Made by a program: the position numbers and the translations under genes
In this document: in pieces, positions 21,437 to 32,344 of the stretch
How positions within the stretch are numbered: the first letter of the stretch is position 1
Layout of the letters: each line of letters starts with the position of its first letter
Source: an uncultured Hellea sp.
GTDB taxonomy: Bacteria > Pseudomonadota > Alphaproteobacteria > Caulobacterales > Maricaulaceae
Reading direction: 5' to 3'
DNA length: 53,915 nucleotides
Assembly (NCBI GenBank): GCA_938007935.1
Contig: CALLMD010000014.1
Location: 1-53,915, forward strand
Notes under the pieces: generated by a model
Told to the model about the DNA's origin: nothing
Database searches by the model: none
Seen by the model: the letters and a program-made list of their open reading frames with translations, nothing else

Positions 21437-22570
21437 CTAAACTCCCATTTGATAAAATAAGATGGCAAAAATTGCATCCACTGCAATGACTGCAAAAATT
21501 GCCTGAACAACGCTCGTCGTCGTTCTCGACCCCAGAGATTCAACACTACCTGTTACAGCTAAACCCTGACGACACCCAATAATTGCGATAATCAAAGCAA
21601 AGAAAGGCGTTTTTACAAGACCGACCCAAAAATGGGCTATGCCAACAGAATCCTGCAAACGTGTAACAAATAAAATAGGAGATAAATCCGCAGAGCCAAG
21701 CCATGCGACTAACATTCCGCCAAACACCCCAGACAACATCGCTAAAAATGTCAAAATTGGCGTGGAAACCAGTGCGGCCAATGCCCGAGGCACCACTAAG
21801 ACTTCAAATGTATCAAGACCAATGACCGTCATGGCATCTATTTCTTGACGCATTTTCATAGCGCCAATCTGCGCTGTAAAAGCGGAGTCAGATCTGCCTG
21901 CTAATAATATGGCGGTAATAATTGGAGCCAGTTCGCGCAAGACCGCAACCCCTACTAAATCGACCATAAAAACGGACGCACCAAAAGTTGCGAGTAAGTT
22001 TGCCCCCATATAGGCAATCACGGCCCCGATAAAAAAGCTTAGCACCATAACGATAGGCGCAGCGTTGAAACCAATTTCTTCAATCAAGGCAACGACAGAC
22101 TTCCAACGAATTTTATTAGGTGTCAGCAAAAGCTTAAACATTACAACAAAAAATTGACCAATAAACCCAAGCGTTTCCATAACCTCTATGAAAAACCTCT
22201 CTGTCGCTTGGCCAATCCTTATCAACGCATCATACCATTGCCGCTGCGCATGCGGTGGACGCCCCAACACAGCATCCGCCGCGGCCTGCATCAGTGTTTT
22301 TTGCCCTTCATTTCCCGCAATTACGGACCAATTATGTCTCTGTCCTGGGCCAATGCGAATAGCCCTCGCAAATAAAAAGGCCCCCACAGTATCTAGATGA
22401 TCAACTTCTGAGAAATCATATTTTACGTGATCATAATCAAGATCATCTAATTCTCTTATCAGGTCCATATCTAGTGAATTAGCGTTATCACGCGTCCAAT
22501 CACCCAAAGCCCGAAAGGTAATCGTTCGGCCCGACTGTGATATTTTATATTCAGCAGCACTTGAGTTCAT
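21437..22570 (-). CDS. mlaE: MlaE-like permease with N-terminal STAS domain
   Basis: 377 aa from ATG 22570 (a TTG 15 bases upstream is possible). Residues 1-105 form a STAS-type domain (RTITFRALGDWTRDNA, FSEVDHLDTVGAFLF), the role played by separate MlaB in E. coli. Residues 130-377 are the MlaE permease with EIGFNAAPIVMVLSFFIG, the ELAPIITAILLAGRSDSAF segment and about five membrane spans. The fusion is common in alphaproteobacteria. First gene of the operon and divergent from the epimerase. Confidence 0.93.
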   Translation of the reverse strand: MNSSAAEYKISQSGRTITFRALGDWTRDNANSLDMDLIRELDDLDYDHVKYDFSEVDHLDTVGAFLFARAIRIGPGQRHNWSVIAGNEGQKTLMQAAADAVLGRPPHAQRQWYDALIRIGQATERFFIEVMETLGFIGQFFVVMFKLLLTPNKIRWKSVVALIEEIGFNAAPIVMVLSFFIGAVIAYMGANLLATFGASVFMVDLVGVAVLRELAPIITAILLAGRSDSAFTAQIGAMKMRQEIDAMTVIGLDTFEVLVVPRALAALVSTPILTFLAMLSGVFGGMLVAWLGSADLSPILFVTRLQDSVGIAHFWVGLVKTPFFALIIAIIGCRQGLAVTGSVESLGSRTTTSVVQAIFAVIAVDAIFAILFYQMGV

Positions 22571-22619
22571 TTCTATAAGGTGCAAACCAAGAAGGCTAAG
22601 GTCAAGCTAGGATTACGTT

Positions 22620-23606
22620 TTGCGTGAGTTAATTTTAAAAACAGAGATCTGGCCTGTCGCGGGTTCATTTGTCATTTCGCGAAGTGCACTTAAAGAAATC
22701 ACCGTTGTCACCATTGAAATTCGAGAAGACGGTGAGCGCGGCCGCGGAGAATGTCGCCCCTATTCCCGCTATAATGAATCCCCAGAAAATGTGACGGAAC
22801 AAATTGAGACTTTGAGACACGAAATCCAGAGCGGTCTCACCATAGAGCAACTCCAAAACTTGTTACCCGCGGGCGCAGCTCGAAATGCTATAGATTGCGC
22901 GCTATGGGATTTGAAAGCCAAACAATCTGGTAAATCCATTTCAGAGCTCTTAGGCCTTCCAGAACCACAAGCACGGTTGACGGCCTACACCTTATCAATT
23001 GACACCCCACGAAATATGCGAAAGGCAGCATTAAAGGCTAAAGGTTATCCCCTCCTGAAAATTAAGATTGGCGGCATTGAAGGGCTGGAATCCTGTCTCG
23101 CCATTATGGAGGCCCGTCCCGACGCTGAGCTTATAATCGATGCTAACGAAGCTCTGAAAGTTAAGGACGTCCAGATATTTAGAGAAAAACTCGCAAAGCT
23201 GCCCGTTATTATGATTGAGCAGCCTATCGCTAGCGAAGTTTATAATAATATTCCCAATACCCCTTCAGACCTGCCGATTTTTTGCGCAGATGAGTCTTTA
23301 CATACCGCAGAGGACTTGTCGAAGTTATGGGATGCAGGCTATCGCGCTATAAATGTAAAATTAGACAAATGCGGCGGATTAACAGCTGGGCTTAAGCTTA
23401 TGCGCGCAGCAAAGTCCAAAGGTTTCATCATCATGGCAGGTTGCATGGTCGGGACATCATTGGCCATGGCGCCTATGATGGTTTTAGAAAGCTTTGCAGA
23501 TTATATTGATTTGGATGGGCCGCTTCTTTTAGCTAAAGATCGCTCAGGCGGTCTTAAATATAAGGGCCCAACTATCTTACCCGCATCGCGAAGTTTGTGG
23601 GGTTAG
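22620..23606 (+). CDS. Dipeptide epimerase (L-Ala-D/L-Glu epimerase-like)
   Basis: 328 aa, enolase superfamily. TTG start supported by AGGA upstream and by the family-typical opening (WPVAGSFVISR). Seen: the K-x-K of the muconate-lactonizing branch (LLKIKIGG), metal ligands in IIDANE, MIEQP and FCADES, the opposite Lys in NVKLDKCGG, and MAGCMVGTS. Members epimerise L-Ala-D-Glu from recycled murein peptides to L-Ala-L-Glu; other dipeptides are possible. The gene lies near cell-envelope genes and its end overlaps the convergent lipoprotein gene by 4 bases. Confidence 0.85.
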   Translation: MRELILKTEIWPVAGSFVISRSALKEITVVTIEIREDGERGRGECRPYSRYNESPENVTEQIETLRHEIQSGLTIEQLQNLLPAGAARNAIDCALWDLKAKQSGKSISELLGLPEPQARLTAYTLSIDTPRNMRKAALKAKGYPLLKIKIGGIEGLESCLAIMEARPDAELIIDANEALKVKDVQIFREKLAKLPVIMIEQPIASEVYNNIPNTPSDLPIFCADESLHTAEDLSKLWDAGYRAINVKLDKCGGLTAGLKLMRAAKSKGFIIMAGCMVGTSLAMAPMMVLESFADYIDLDGPLLLAKDRSGGLKYKGPTILPASRSLWG

Positions 23607-24211
23607 TTAAACTCAAATGGCGCGCGCAAAGCGCTTTCGCGAACACGATCACCAAAAGCGTTGGTGACATTTTTAAGCTCATCGACCAAGATATTATAGC
23701 TAACAAATTCAGAGGCAGTCAGGCTATGGCCTGTTTTAGTTAGGGCTTCTTCGAAAATAGTTTCCGCCGCTCGAGACGCAAGTAAGGCGTCCTCAAGACT
23801 ATTCAATTCTTTACGCAAGGTTGTTTCTACAGGAGCCATTGCAAGATAGACTTCAGCGGCCTTAGTTGTTTGTTCAACGTGACGCGCGGCGGCTAGAATG
23901 TCAGCTAAAATAATAATTGGATCGTTTGCGGTTGAAACGTAGCTAGCTGTGTCTGGCTTAATCTCTTGGTCTTCTAAACCTTTCAGAAGAATATGGGCGG
24001 CAGACTGCATTCTCTTTTGAGAATCTTTCGCGACAAAGCCTCTGCTGGAGAATGCTGATTTTAGCTTTATGGCAGCACGCTGAACAACATTAGAATCCAC
24101 CAAGTTGGTTTTTGTGACAGTTTTAGCCGCAGCCATTTCATCAAGGTCAACTGTTGCGCAAGCCGAAACTGACAAGCAAGTTATCAGCGCGAGTGTAAGG
24201 CGTAAGCTCAT
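23603..24211 (-). CDS. Lipoprotein of unknown function
   Basis: 202 aa. Signal peptide (LRLTLALITCLSV) ending in a lipobox SVSAC with Cys18, then an all-helical sequence with many Ala, Glu and Lys, probably a periplasmic helical bundle. No family recognised. Convergent with the epimerase. Could be envelope-associated, as its neighbours are, but nothing more specific can be said. Confidence 0.7.
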   Translation of the reverse strand: MSLRLTLALITCLSVSACATVDLDEMAAAKTVTKTNLVDSNVVQRAAIKLKSAFSSRGFVAKDSQKRMQSAAHILLKGLEDQEIKPDTASYVSTANDPIIILADILAAARHVEQTTKAAEVYLAMAPVETTLRKELNSLEDALLASRAAETIFEEALTKTGHSLTASEFVSYNILVDELKNVTNAFGDRVRESALRAPFEFN

Positions 24212-24358
24212 TAATTATCCCAGTTTATGCTTCTAGATTGAACCAAGAAGCTCTGCTTACGCGCCTTTAAGCATGATATGTTGAATACATGCTGAACAAT
24301 CAGCGTTAAAATTTACTTACGGCACTAAATTTAGCACCGCAAGCGGTCAAAACATTGT

Positions 24359-25813
24359 TTAACTGTTTGTAATGTCTTTATTTTCTTTTGAAAGACGATG
24401 AAAAATCGCCAAAGCGATATAGGCAGCAATTAATAAGCCGATTAAACCCGCATTACTGGAAATTTTAGCATATATCGCAGGGAGGAATTTCTGCAAAATA
24501 CCAACCACTAACACTAATCCCATAAAGACTGGGGCAATCCATTTCACGAAGAACATTATGAAACGGCCCAGGGCCTCTCCTTCTCCAGAAATTTCGTCAT
24601 TGACAATAGCTTTACTGAGACGCCCCCCCGTAAATAAGACAATCAGCAAGGCAGATAGCGGTGCAAGAATCGGCCCCGCCAAACTCTGATCAATAAAGTC
24701 AAAGAAGTCTTGAGAGTAGAGCGATCCAAATCCAAGTATGACCATAGCCGTTCCAGTTCCCCAAGCGGCCTTAGCTTTTGTTAACTTCAATTTTTCAGCT
24801 ACGTAAGCAACTGTTGGCTCTAGAAGCGAAACAGAAGATGTAATCGCGGCAAAGAAGGCCAGGAAGAAAAACGCCGCTCCGACATACCAATATTCAGACA
24901 GTGCGGTCGGAAGCGTTTGGAAAAAGATCCCTGCCCCTGCGCTAAAATCTAGATTATTCGCAAACACGATGGGGAAAATCGCGAGGCCAGCTGTAATCGC
25001 AACAAGTGTATCGACTAAACTAATTGTCACGGCTGCTTTTGGAATACTCACATTTCGGGGCAGATACGACCCGTAAGTAATCATAATAGCGTTACCAATA
25101 CCGATAGAGAAACACGCTTGTCCGAGCGCAGACGTCGCGATTTCTGGCGTAATTTTAGAAAAATCGGGCGTAAACATGAACCGAACAGCTTCTTTGGTCC
25201 CTCCTGAACTCATGCCTGATACGATAGAATAAAGAGCTAGTCCAAGAAGAAGAATAAAGAAGAGCGGCATTAACAACCGTGCGGCTGTTTCAATTCCCTT
25301 ATTCACGCCTCTAGCAACAAGCCATATTGTAATGAGTGCAAATACCAAGAAATAGGGTATCAAACCCACGGGGTTGCTCAACATTTCAGGAAACTGAGCC
25401 GCGATGACATCGGCTTCTAGCCCTTTAAAAGAATTAGTCAAAAAGCGAACCAGATAATTCAAAACCCAAGCCGCGACGACACAATAAAAACTCACGATAA
25501 GAAACGAGGCAATCATCCCAAACCAAGCACCTGAACTCCACCCCTTTGAAACACCGCTACGGCTTGCCAAATCGTTCTGAGAGTTCACAGCACTTGAAGC
25601 TTGGCCGGCACGACCAATCATAAATTCACTCATGAGAACCGGGATACCAACAAATAAAATACAGGCAACGTATACGACCAAGAAAGCGGCGCCCCCATTC
25701 GTACCCAACTCGGCTGAAAACCTCCAAAGATTTCCAAGCCCGACTGACGAACCGACTGCCGCCATAATAAATGCAAATCGTGATGACCATTGCGCCGTAC
25801 CTGCAGCTGCCAT
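24359..25813 (-). CDS. Sodium:neurotransmitter-symporter family transporter
   Basis: 484 aa, about 11-12 membrane spans. The first span carries the NSS signature (AAVGSSVGLGNLWRF), followed by EFMIGRAGQ and later GQACFSIGIGNAIMITYGSYL, which correspond to the LeuT-fold core. Bacterial members import amino acids with sodium. The substrate cannot be told from sequence by eye. Confidence 0.88.
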   Translation of the reverse strand: MAAAGTAQWSSRFAFIMAAVGSSVGLGNLWRFSAELGTNGGAAFLVVYVACILFVGIPVLMSEFMIGRAGQASSAVNSQNDLASRSGVSKGWSSGAWFGMIASFLIVSFYCVVAAWVLNYLVRFLTNSFKGLEADVIAAQFPEMLSNPVGLIPYFLVFALITIWLVARGVNKGIETAARLLMPLFFILLLGLALYSIVSGMSSGGTKEAVRFMFTPDFSKITPEIATSALGQACFSIGIGNAIMITYGSYLPRNVSIPKAAVTISLVDTLVAITAGLAIFPIVFANNLDFSAGAGIFFQTLPTALSEYWYVGAAFFFLAFFAAITSSVSLLEPTVAYVAEKLKLTKAKAAWGTGTAMVILGFGSLYSQDFFDFIDQSLAGPILAPLSALLIVLFTGGRLSKAIVNDEISGEGEALGRFIMFFVKWIAPVFMGLVLVVGILQKFLPAIYAKISSNAGLIGLLIAAYIALAIFHRLSKENKDITNS

Positions 25814-25970
25814 GATATCCCCTCTAGTAAATTATATTTCCTAGCAAACTACGGTTTTCATTGGGACGGTCAAGGTAGGACTCCAATTTACTGGGAGATA
25901 GTTTGAAATTATAATAAAATTTTAAGTAGTAAAATATATTAGTGACACCTTACTGCAAATGGACATAATA

Positions 25971-26747
25971 ATGCGAATTCTAATCGTTGACGATAATGAA
26001 CCCAACCGAATTCTGGCTCAATCAATATTAGAGAAAGAAGAGCATATTGTTGTGACTGCAGCCAACGGAGAGAAAGCTTTAAAAGAGTGTTCAGGCGTAA
26101 AGTTTGATTTGATAATTATGGATATTTTAATGCCTCGCATGAACGGCGTTACGACATTAAAAAAACTACGCCAAACGGATAACCGCAACTCTAAAACACC
26201 CGTTTTTGCCCTAATCTCTTATAGTTCAGACTCCGAGCAACGTATGTACAAGCAAATGGGGTTTGAATTTGTTCTTCCCAAGCCATTACGACAAAAAGAT
26301 GTCGAGCGGGCTTGGAGCATCTATCAAAACAATGGAGTTTTGCAAAACCCGGCACCTGATGTTTTCAAAATACCTCAACAGTCTCTTATGGACCATACAC
26401 AATGGATCCAATTACAAACCAATGCATCAACAGAAGAACTAATCTCAACTATCTTAAAGTTCTGGAAAAACGCTGAACTTCATCTTTCCGCAATCAATAA
26501 ACACAAAAAACAAGCCAGTCAGGCCTATATCGATAGTTTAAGCCATCTGCGAAAAGCAGCCCATGCCTTAAAAACCTCTGCTGCAACACTTGCCTTAAGA
26601 CAATTAGAAAGTATTTCAGAAGCCCTCCAAAATGCACCTCCGGAAGATATTTTATATCTCGCGAACAATATTAGCGCATGTGCACAAGAAAGTCGGAAAG
26701 TTCAAATTTCAACGATAAAAGAACTCGTATCTAAACATGGCTCTTAG
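25971..26747 (+). CDS. Receiver-HPt signalling protein
   Basis: 258 aa from the second ATG (an ATG 12 bases upstream is also possible). Receiver domain (1-120) with acidic pair in LIVDDNE, phospho-acceptor Asp51 in DLIIMDILMPRMNG, and the Lys in VLPKPLR. The C-terminal half (about 125-258) has an HPt-like motif KAAHALKTSAATLALRQLE, with its His as phosphorelay acceptor. No kinase or DNA-binding output is present, so it is probably an intermediate in a phosphorelay. Its 3' end overlaps rodA by 17 bases. Confidence 0.78.
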   Translation: MRILIVDDNEPNRILAQSILEKEEHIVVTAANGEKALKECSGVKFDLIIMDILMPRMNGVTTLKKLRQTDNRNSKTPVFALISYSSDSEQRMYKQMGFEFVLPKPLRQKDVERAWSIYQNNGVLQNPAPDVFKIPQQSLMDHTQWIQLQTNASTEELISTILKFWKNAELHLSAINKHKKQASQAYIDSLSHLRKAAHALKTSAATLALRQLESISEALQNAPPEDILYLANNISACAQESRKVQISTIKELVSKHGS

Positions 26748-27864
26748 GGAGATCATTTTGCCGATGCAGATGTGCTGATAGAATAAGACCAAACCCAAAC
26801 ATTACCGTCATAATAACTGTGCCACCATAAGAAATAAGTGGTAGGGGCACACCGACGACAGGAACAAGTCCCATTACCATTCCAAGATTTATAAATATGT
26901 AGAGGATAAACGTTGTCGTTATGCCTAGTATCATCAATCTCGAAAACACATGTTTGCATTGATAAGAGAGCCATGCGCATAAGGCTATAACTGCGAAATA
27001 AAGCCCCATCGTCATTAAACTTCCGATTAATCCGAATTCTTCTCCGATGACTGTAAAGATGAAATCAGTTCTGTTTTCAGGCACATATTCTAACTGTCTC
27101 TGTGTACCATTCATGAAGCCCTTACCTGATACCCCCCCACTTCCTAACGCGATCTTAGACTGCGTAATATGATAACTTGCTCCAGTAGGATCTATGCTGG
27201 GATCAAGAAACGTTCTAATCCTTGCACGTTGATATTCTTTAAGACCGAAACGAAAAAATAATGGGATGGCGATTACCCCAGTTCCAAGAGCCGAGAGTAT
27301 TATTCTCCAACTAACCCCCGCCAAAAAGATAATTGTGACCCCTGTTGCGCCAACTAACAACGTGGTGCCCAAGTCAGGTTGACGTAATATCAAACCCATA
27401 GGTATTATTATAAAGAACAAAGCCCCAAACAACCCTGAAACTCGCGAAACTCTCCACTTTGGCAGGTCATGAAAATATCTTGCGAGAGCCAAAACAATGG
27501 CAAGTTTCATTATTTCCGAGGGTTGCAATCGTAGTAGTTTTAAGTCCAGCCATCGCTGAGAACCATTTACACTCACGCCATAAAACTCAACCCCAATGAG
27601 CAGAATAAGAGCAATAGCATATACGGGATAAGCAAAACTGTACCAAACTTTAGTATCTAGCAACGCGATACCGAGCATAAACACCCCGCAAATCACCAGA
27701 CGGATAAAATGCTGTGACGCCCCGCGCGACCACACACCATCCGTCGCGGCAAAAATCATAATTACGCCAACTATACCTACCAAGAAAATCAAGGCGATCA
27801 AAAGCCAATTTATTTCGTAAAGCTTAGCTATGAAACTATTTCTAGAATGTGAAAGACCAATCAT
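26731..27864 (-). CDS. rodA: RodA SEDS peptidoglycan glycosyltransferase
   Basis: 377 aa, about ten membrane spans. SEDS signatures: a LKLLRLQPSEIMKLAIVLALA segment, PDLGTTLLVGATGVTIIF (with the essential Asp), and PLPLISYGGTVIMTV. It polymerises glycan strands for cell elongation together with the class B PBP encoded directly upstream (mrdA, 4-base overlap). Last gene of the mre-mrd operon. Confidence 0.96.
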   Translation of the reverse strand: MIGLSHSRNSFIAKLYEINWLLIALIFLVGIVGVIMIFAATDGVWSRGASQHFIRLVICGVFMLGIALLDTKVWYSFAYPVYAIALILLIGVEFYGVSVNGSQRWLDLKLLRLQPSEIMKLAIVLALARYFHDLPKWRVSRVSGLFGALFFIIIPMGLILRQPDLGTTLLVGATGVTIIFLAGVSWRIILSALGTGVIAIPLFFRFGLKEYQRARIRTFLDPSIDPTGASYHITQSKIALGSGGVSGKGFMNGTQRQLEYVPENRTDFIFTVIGEEFGLIGSLMTMGLYFAVIALCAWLSYQCKHVFSRLMILGITTTFILYIFINLGMVMGLVPVVGVPLPLISYGGTVIMTVMFGFGLILSAHLHRQNDLPKSHV

Positions 27865-29723
27865 AATGGAAAACCATCAACTTCTACGTCGACCTTTTGT
27901 GTCATTCCATCGCGCTCCAAAGCCTTTCCTAAAATTGATCTTGAAATTGAGGCCGCTCTCTTAGCCCCGGACCCCCCATGCTCAACTAAGCAGGCCACAG
28001 CAAATCTAGGTGCTGTGTATGGCGCAAACCCCACAAAAACAGAATGATCTCTGAGTTTCCAAGGTAACTCCTTATTTTTTCTAACACGATCACGTCGTTC
28101 AGATGCAGAGATACCCCTCACTTGACCAGTTCCAGTTTTACCAGCCATTTTCAATCCTTCGATACCTAACCCGTTAGGCTTATATGCTGTCCCTCCAGGC
28201 TCTTCGCAGACCGACCACATGGCCTCCCTGACGTAAGCTAAATGTTCAGGATCTATGACTAAGTTATCTAACTCAGGCATATTTTCACCAATGATCAAAT
28301 GTGGGTTTACAGCTTTCTGCCCATTTGCAATTCGTGCTGTCATAACCGCCAACTGCAAGGGCGTAGTCAAGACAAACCCTTGGCCAATAGCGGCGTTAAA
28401 TGTATCTCCGCCTCTCCAAGCAGCCCCTAATTTTGATTGTTTCCAAGCTGGATCAGGAACAATACCAGACTTTACGCCAGAAATTCCAATTTCGAGCTTC
28501 TGCCCTAATCCGAGTTTTCGGCCCATATCAGCAATTTTTTCAATACCTATGGTCTGAGCCAAATCATAAAAATAAACATCGCATGAATTCTTGAGAGCGT
28601 TTCGCATATTCATCGGGCCATGCCCTTTGCGTTTCCAACAGTGAAAATCTCTATTGCCCGAACGTAATTTTCCTACGCAAAAAATATTGTCCTCTGGGTT
28701 AATCAAACCCGTTTCAAGGGCCGCCAGCATAACAACCATTTTAAACGTTGATGCGGGCGGGTAACCACCGCTCAAAACTTTATTATACTGTGGTCTACGT
28801 TCATCAGTATTTAACCTAGTCATCTCTGCTTGCGTGAGCCCAGAGACAAAAAGATTTCCATCATATGATGGCATTGAAAGTAGAGTTCTTAACTCACCAG
28901 TTGCTATATCAATGACAGCTAACCCACCACTATCATCTTCGAATAGTTCGGCCCCAAACCTTTGAAGTTCAGCATCAAGCGTCAACCAAACATCATTACC
29001 ATGTTTGGCTGCATCTTTAGGGTCAGGCCATTCTCTAACGATACGACCAACGGCATTGACTTCGACTTTCAGCTTACCCGATTGTCCCCGCAATATTTTA
29101 TCCGAAGCAGATTCTACACCTAACTTACCAATACGGAATGTGGGCTGCCTTAAGAGCGGGTCTTTATCATTAGCCAAATCTTTTTTGTCAGCGCGCCCCA
29201 CATAACCAAGTGTATGAGCAAAAATACCATTATTTGGATAAGCACGTCCCTCACCAACCTCAGGAATCACACCTGGAAGTTCAGGTGTTTTTAAATTTAA
29301 AGCCGCAAAGGTTTTCCAGTCTAAATGATCTTCAATCAAAATAGGAACAAAACTCGCATTTTCCTTTATGTCTGTTTTGATTCGTTTTACTGTCTTTTTC
29401 TGCAACGGAAGAACTTGTGAAATTTTCTCAAGCGTTGCGTCCAAATCTTTCACCTGTTCAGGAATGAGGATGAGGCGATAATCTTGGCGGTTAATCGCCA
29501 ATGCCTCACCATTCCTATCAAGAATTCTCCCTCTTGATGGCAATGTAATATTAAAATTAAATCGATTATCTTCTGACAAGGATAGGTAATCTTCAGCTTT
29601 TACGACCTGAAGATAATATAGACGACCAGCTAAAACTCCGTAGCTTCCGACAACACCAACGCCCAACAAAGCCGTTCGCCGTGTTATTACAGATGAATCG
29701 ATATTTTCGGATTGTAGAATCAT
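27861..29723 (-). CDS. mrdA: Penicillin-binding protein 2 (class B transpeptidase)
   Basis: 620 aa. N-terminal membrane anchor (ALLGVGVVGSYGVLAGRLYYL), a dimerisation region starting RGRILDRNGEALAINR, and a transpeptidase domain with S-x-x-K in PPASTFKMVVML, S-C-D in KNSCDVYFYDLAQ and K-T-G in AGKTGTGQVRG. Crosslinks peptidoglycan during elongation, as the partner of RodA. Overlaps mreD and rodA by 4 bases on either side. Confidence 0.96.
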   Translation of the reverse strand: MILQSENIDSSVITRRTALLGVGVVGSYGVLAGRLYYLQVVKAEDYLSLSEDNRFNFNITLPSRGRILDRNGEALAINRQDYRLILIPEQVKDLDATLEKISQVLPLQKKTVKRIKTDIKENASFVPILIEDHLDWKTFAALNLKTPELPGVIPEVGEGRAYPNNGIFAHTLGYVGRADKKDLANDKDPLLRQPTFRIGKLGVESASDKILRGQSGKLKVEVNAVGRIVREWPDPKDAAKHGNDVWLTLDAELQRFGAELFEDDSGGLAVIDIATGELRTLLSMPSYDGNLFVSGLTQAEMTRLNTDERRPQYNKVLSGGYPPASTFKMVVMLAALETGLINPEDNIFCVGKLRSGNRDFHCWKRKGHGPMNMRNALKNSCDVYFYDLAQTIGIEKIADMGRKLGLGQKLEIGISGVKSGIVPDPAWKQSKLGAAWRGGDTFNAAIGQGFVLTTPLQLAVMTARIANGQKAVNPHLIIGENMPELDNLVIDPEHLAYVREAMWSVCEEPGGTAYKPNGLGIEGLKMAGKTGTGQVRGISASERRDRVRKNKELPWKLRDHSVFVGFAPYTAPRFAVACLVEHGGSGAKRAASISRSILGKALERDGMTQKVDVEVDGFPL

Positions 29724-30244
29724 AAGTACCGATCATCTGGATCGACCAAGATATAACTTATCACATACCTAATGAAATATATTAAAGGAAAAAATGCCGT
29801 GGCTAACATGGCTTGATATATCAACAATAGGGCCTCAGGGCGCGTTCCACGGCTCATCCAACCAAAAAAATAAATAAGTAACAAAACCAAAAAAACAGAT
29901 ACAAGCCATTGGACTAATGCAGTGCCAAAAATATGTTCCTTAATACGTTTATCTGGACGAAAAATAGAAAACACAACCAAATAAATTAAGGTTCGCCCTC
30001 CTAGGGCTTCAGTTGTGAGAAGATCTAACAGCAGGCCCAGAATAAATATCGCAATGATTGAATATACGGGATGAGCGCGACGAGGCCATAAGCATATTCC
30101 GATTAAAGGAACTAAATGCATTGCGATTGAATAACCAAGTATATTTAAATTTAACCCGCCTATCAGAGTCAATACCAGTAACATGAAAACAGCTTGAGTT
30201 GTTTGCCCTCTTCCTCCTGAACCTGAATAGGACGAAAAAGCCAT
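29720..30244 (-). CDS. mreD: MreD, elongasome membrane protein
   Basis: 174 aa, about five to six membrane segments; weakly conserved but matches MreD in size, hydrophobicity and position, with the ILGLLLDLLTTEALGGRTL stretch typical of the family. It links MreC to the RodA-PBP2 synthase. Starts on the mreC stop (TAATG) and overlaps mrdA by 4 bases. Confidence 0.88.
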   Translation of the reverse strand: MAFSSYSGSGGRGQTTQAVFMLLVLTLIGGLNLNILGYSIAMHLVPLIGICLWPRRAHPVYSIIAIFILGLLLDLLTTEALGGRTLIYLVVFSIFRPDKRIKEHIFGTALVQWLVSVFLVLLLIYFFGWMSRGTRPEALLLIYQAMLATAFFPLIYFIRYVISYILVDPDDRYL

Positions 30245-31137
30245 TATTGAGCCTCTTCATCAGATAAGGGGATATCATGGGCTTCAGTTAAGACGTTATC
30301 ATCTGACATATCTTCTGGCGCTGAAATGGGTACAAATGGATATACCCAAACCCAATCCACGGGCACTCTATCAGCATCTAGCTCTACACCAAGTTTATTA
30401 TTATTTCCACGTTTGACCCTACCAATTGGCAATCCCCTAGGTAGAACGCCATCATCACCAGAGGTAATAACTTGGTGCCCTTCGCTCCAGGCAGATGCTT
30501 CAGACATAAAAGAAATCTCAGGGAAATGGCTATTATTACCAGAGAGTATTGCCGTTGCCTGACTTTCCGATGACATAACAGCAATACGGCTATTTAAATC
30601 ACTAAGTCTTAAAACACGCGCAGAATTCTGCCCTACTTTAACAACATGCCCATAGAGTCCGTTCACCGTCATTACAGGATGTCCAACTTTTATGCCTTTT
30701 TTCAAGCCAGCATTTAAAAGCGCAGCTTTTACAAAGGGTCCATCAAGCTCACTAACCGCTCGCGCCGCGATTTTTTCATTAGGAATGTCAGTGCCAATAT
30801 TGGCCTTAAGGATTTGCTCAAAACGAAAAAGCTTCATCTCCATAACATTCGCGCGTTCAGTCGCTTCTCTCAATTGATAAAGTTCCGCTTTAAGAGCAGT
30901 GTTTTCCTCTAGCGCGCGTCTTCTGTCTTGAGAACGTGCAAAGAAATTTTCGGTCGCTCGCAAAGGCGTAGATATTACACTCAGCACAGGCGTTATTGTC
31001 TGGTCTGTCGTAGATTTAGTTTTTTGAAGAAATCGGTCATTATTTTTATCAGCAATAACAATCATAATAGCGAGGATGAATGCAATTATCAGCGTTATAG
31101 TTGTTTTACTCGTACTATCAGGATCATTACGATACAT
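30244..31137 (-). CDS. mreC: MreC, rod-shape scaffold protein
   Basis: 297 aa. One N-terminal membrane helix (LIIAFILAIMIVIAD), a coiled coil (about 60-100, RRALEENTALKAELYQLRE) and a C-terminal beta domain with VNGLYGHVVKVGQNSARVLRL and the GVLPRGLPIGRV segment. Periplasmic scaffold activating PBP2-RodA. The gene follows mreB after a 39-base gap. Confidence 0.95.
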   Translation of the reverse strand: MYRNDPDSTSKTTITLIIAFILAIMIVIADKNNDRFLQKTKSTTDQTITPVLSVISTPLRATENFFARSQDRRRALEENTALKAELYQLREATERANVMEMKLFRFEQILKANIGTDIPNEKIAARAVSELDGPFVKAALLNAGLKKGIKVGHPVMTVNGLYGHVVKVGQNSARVLRLSDLNSRIAVMSSESQATAILSGNNSHFPEISFMSEASAWSEGHQVITSGDDGVLPRGLPIGRVKRGNNNKLGVELDADRVPVDWVWVYPFVPISAPEDMSDDNVLTEAHDIPLSDEEAQ

Positions 31138-31176
31138 GAGAGCCTACCCGTGGGCCTTTTGTAAATATGAAAAAAA

Positions 31177-32250
<1,074 letters not shown>

Positions 32251-32344
32251 TTAGCGGAACAAAGCAGCATAAATAGTTAATAACGCTAATTGCGTCTCTA
32301 GCAATAAAAAACCGAGCCTTGTTGTGCCTAAAGCCAGATAATCT

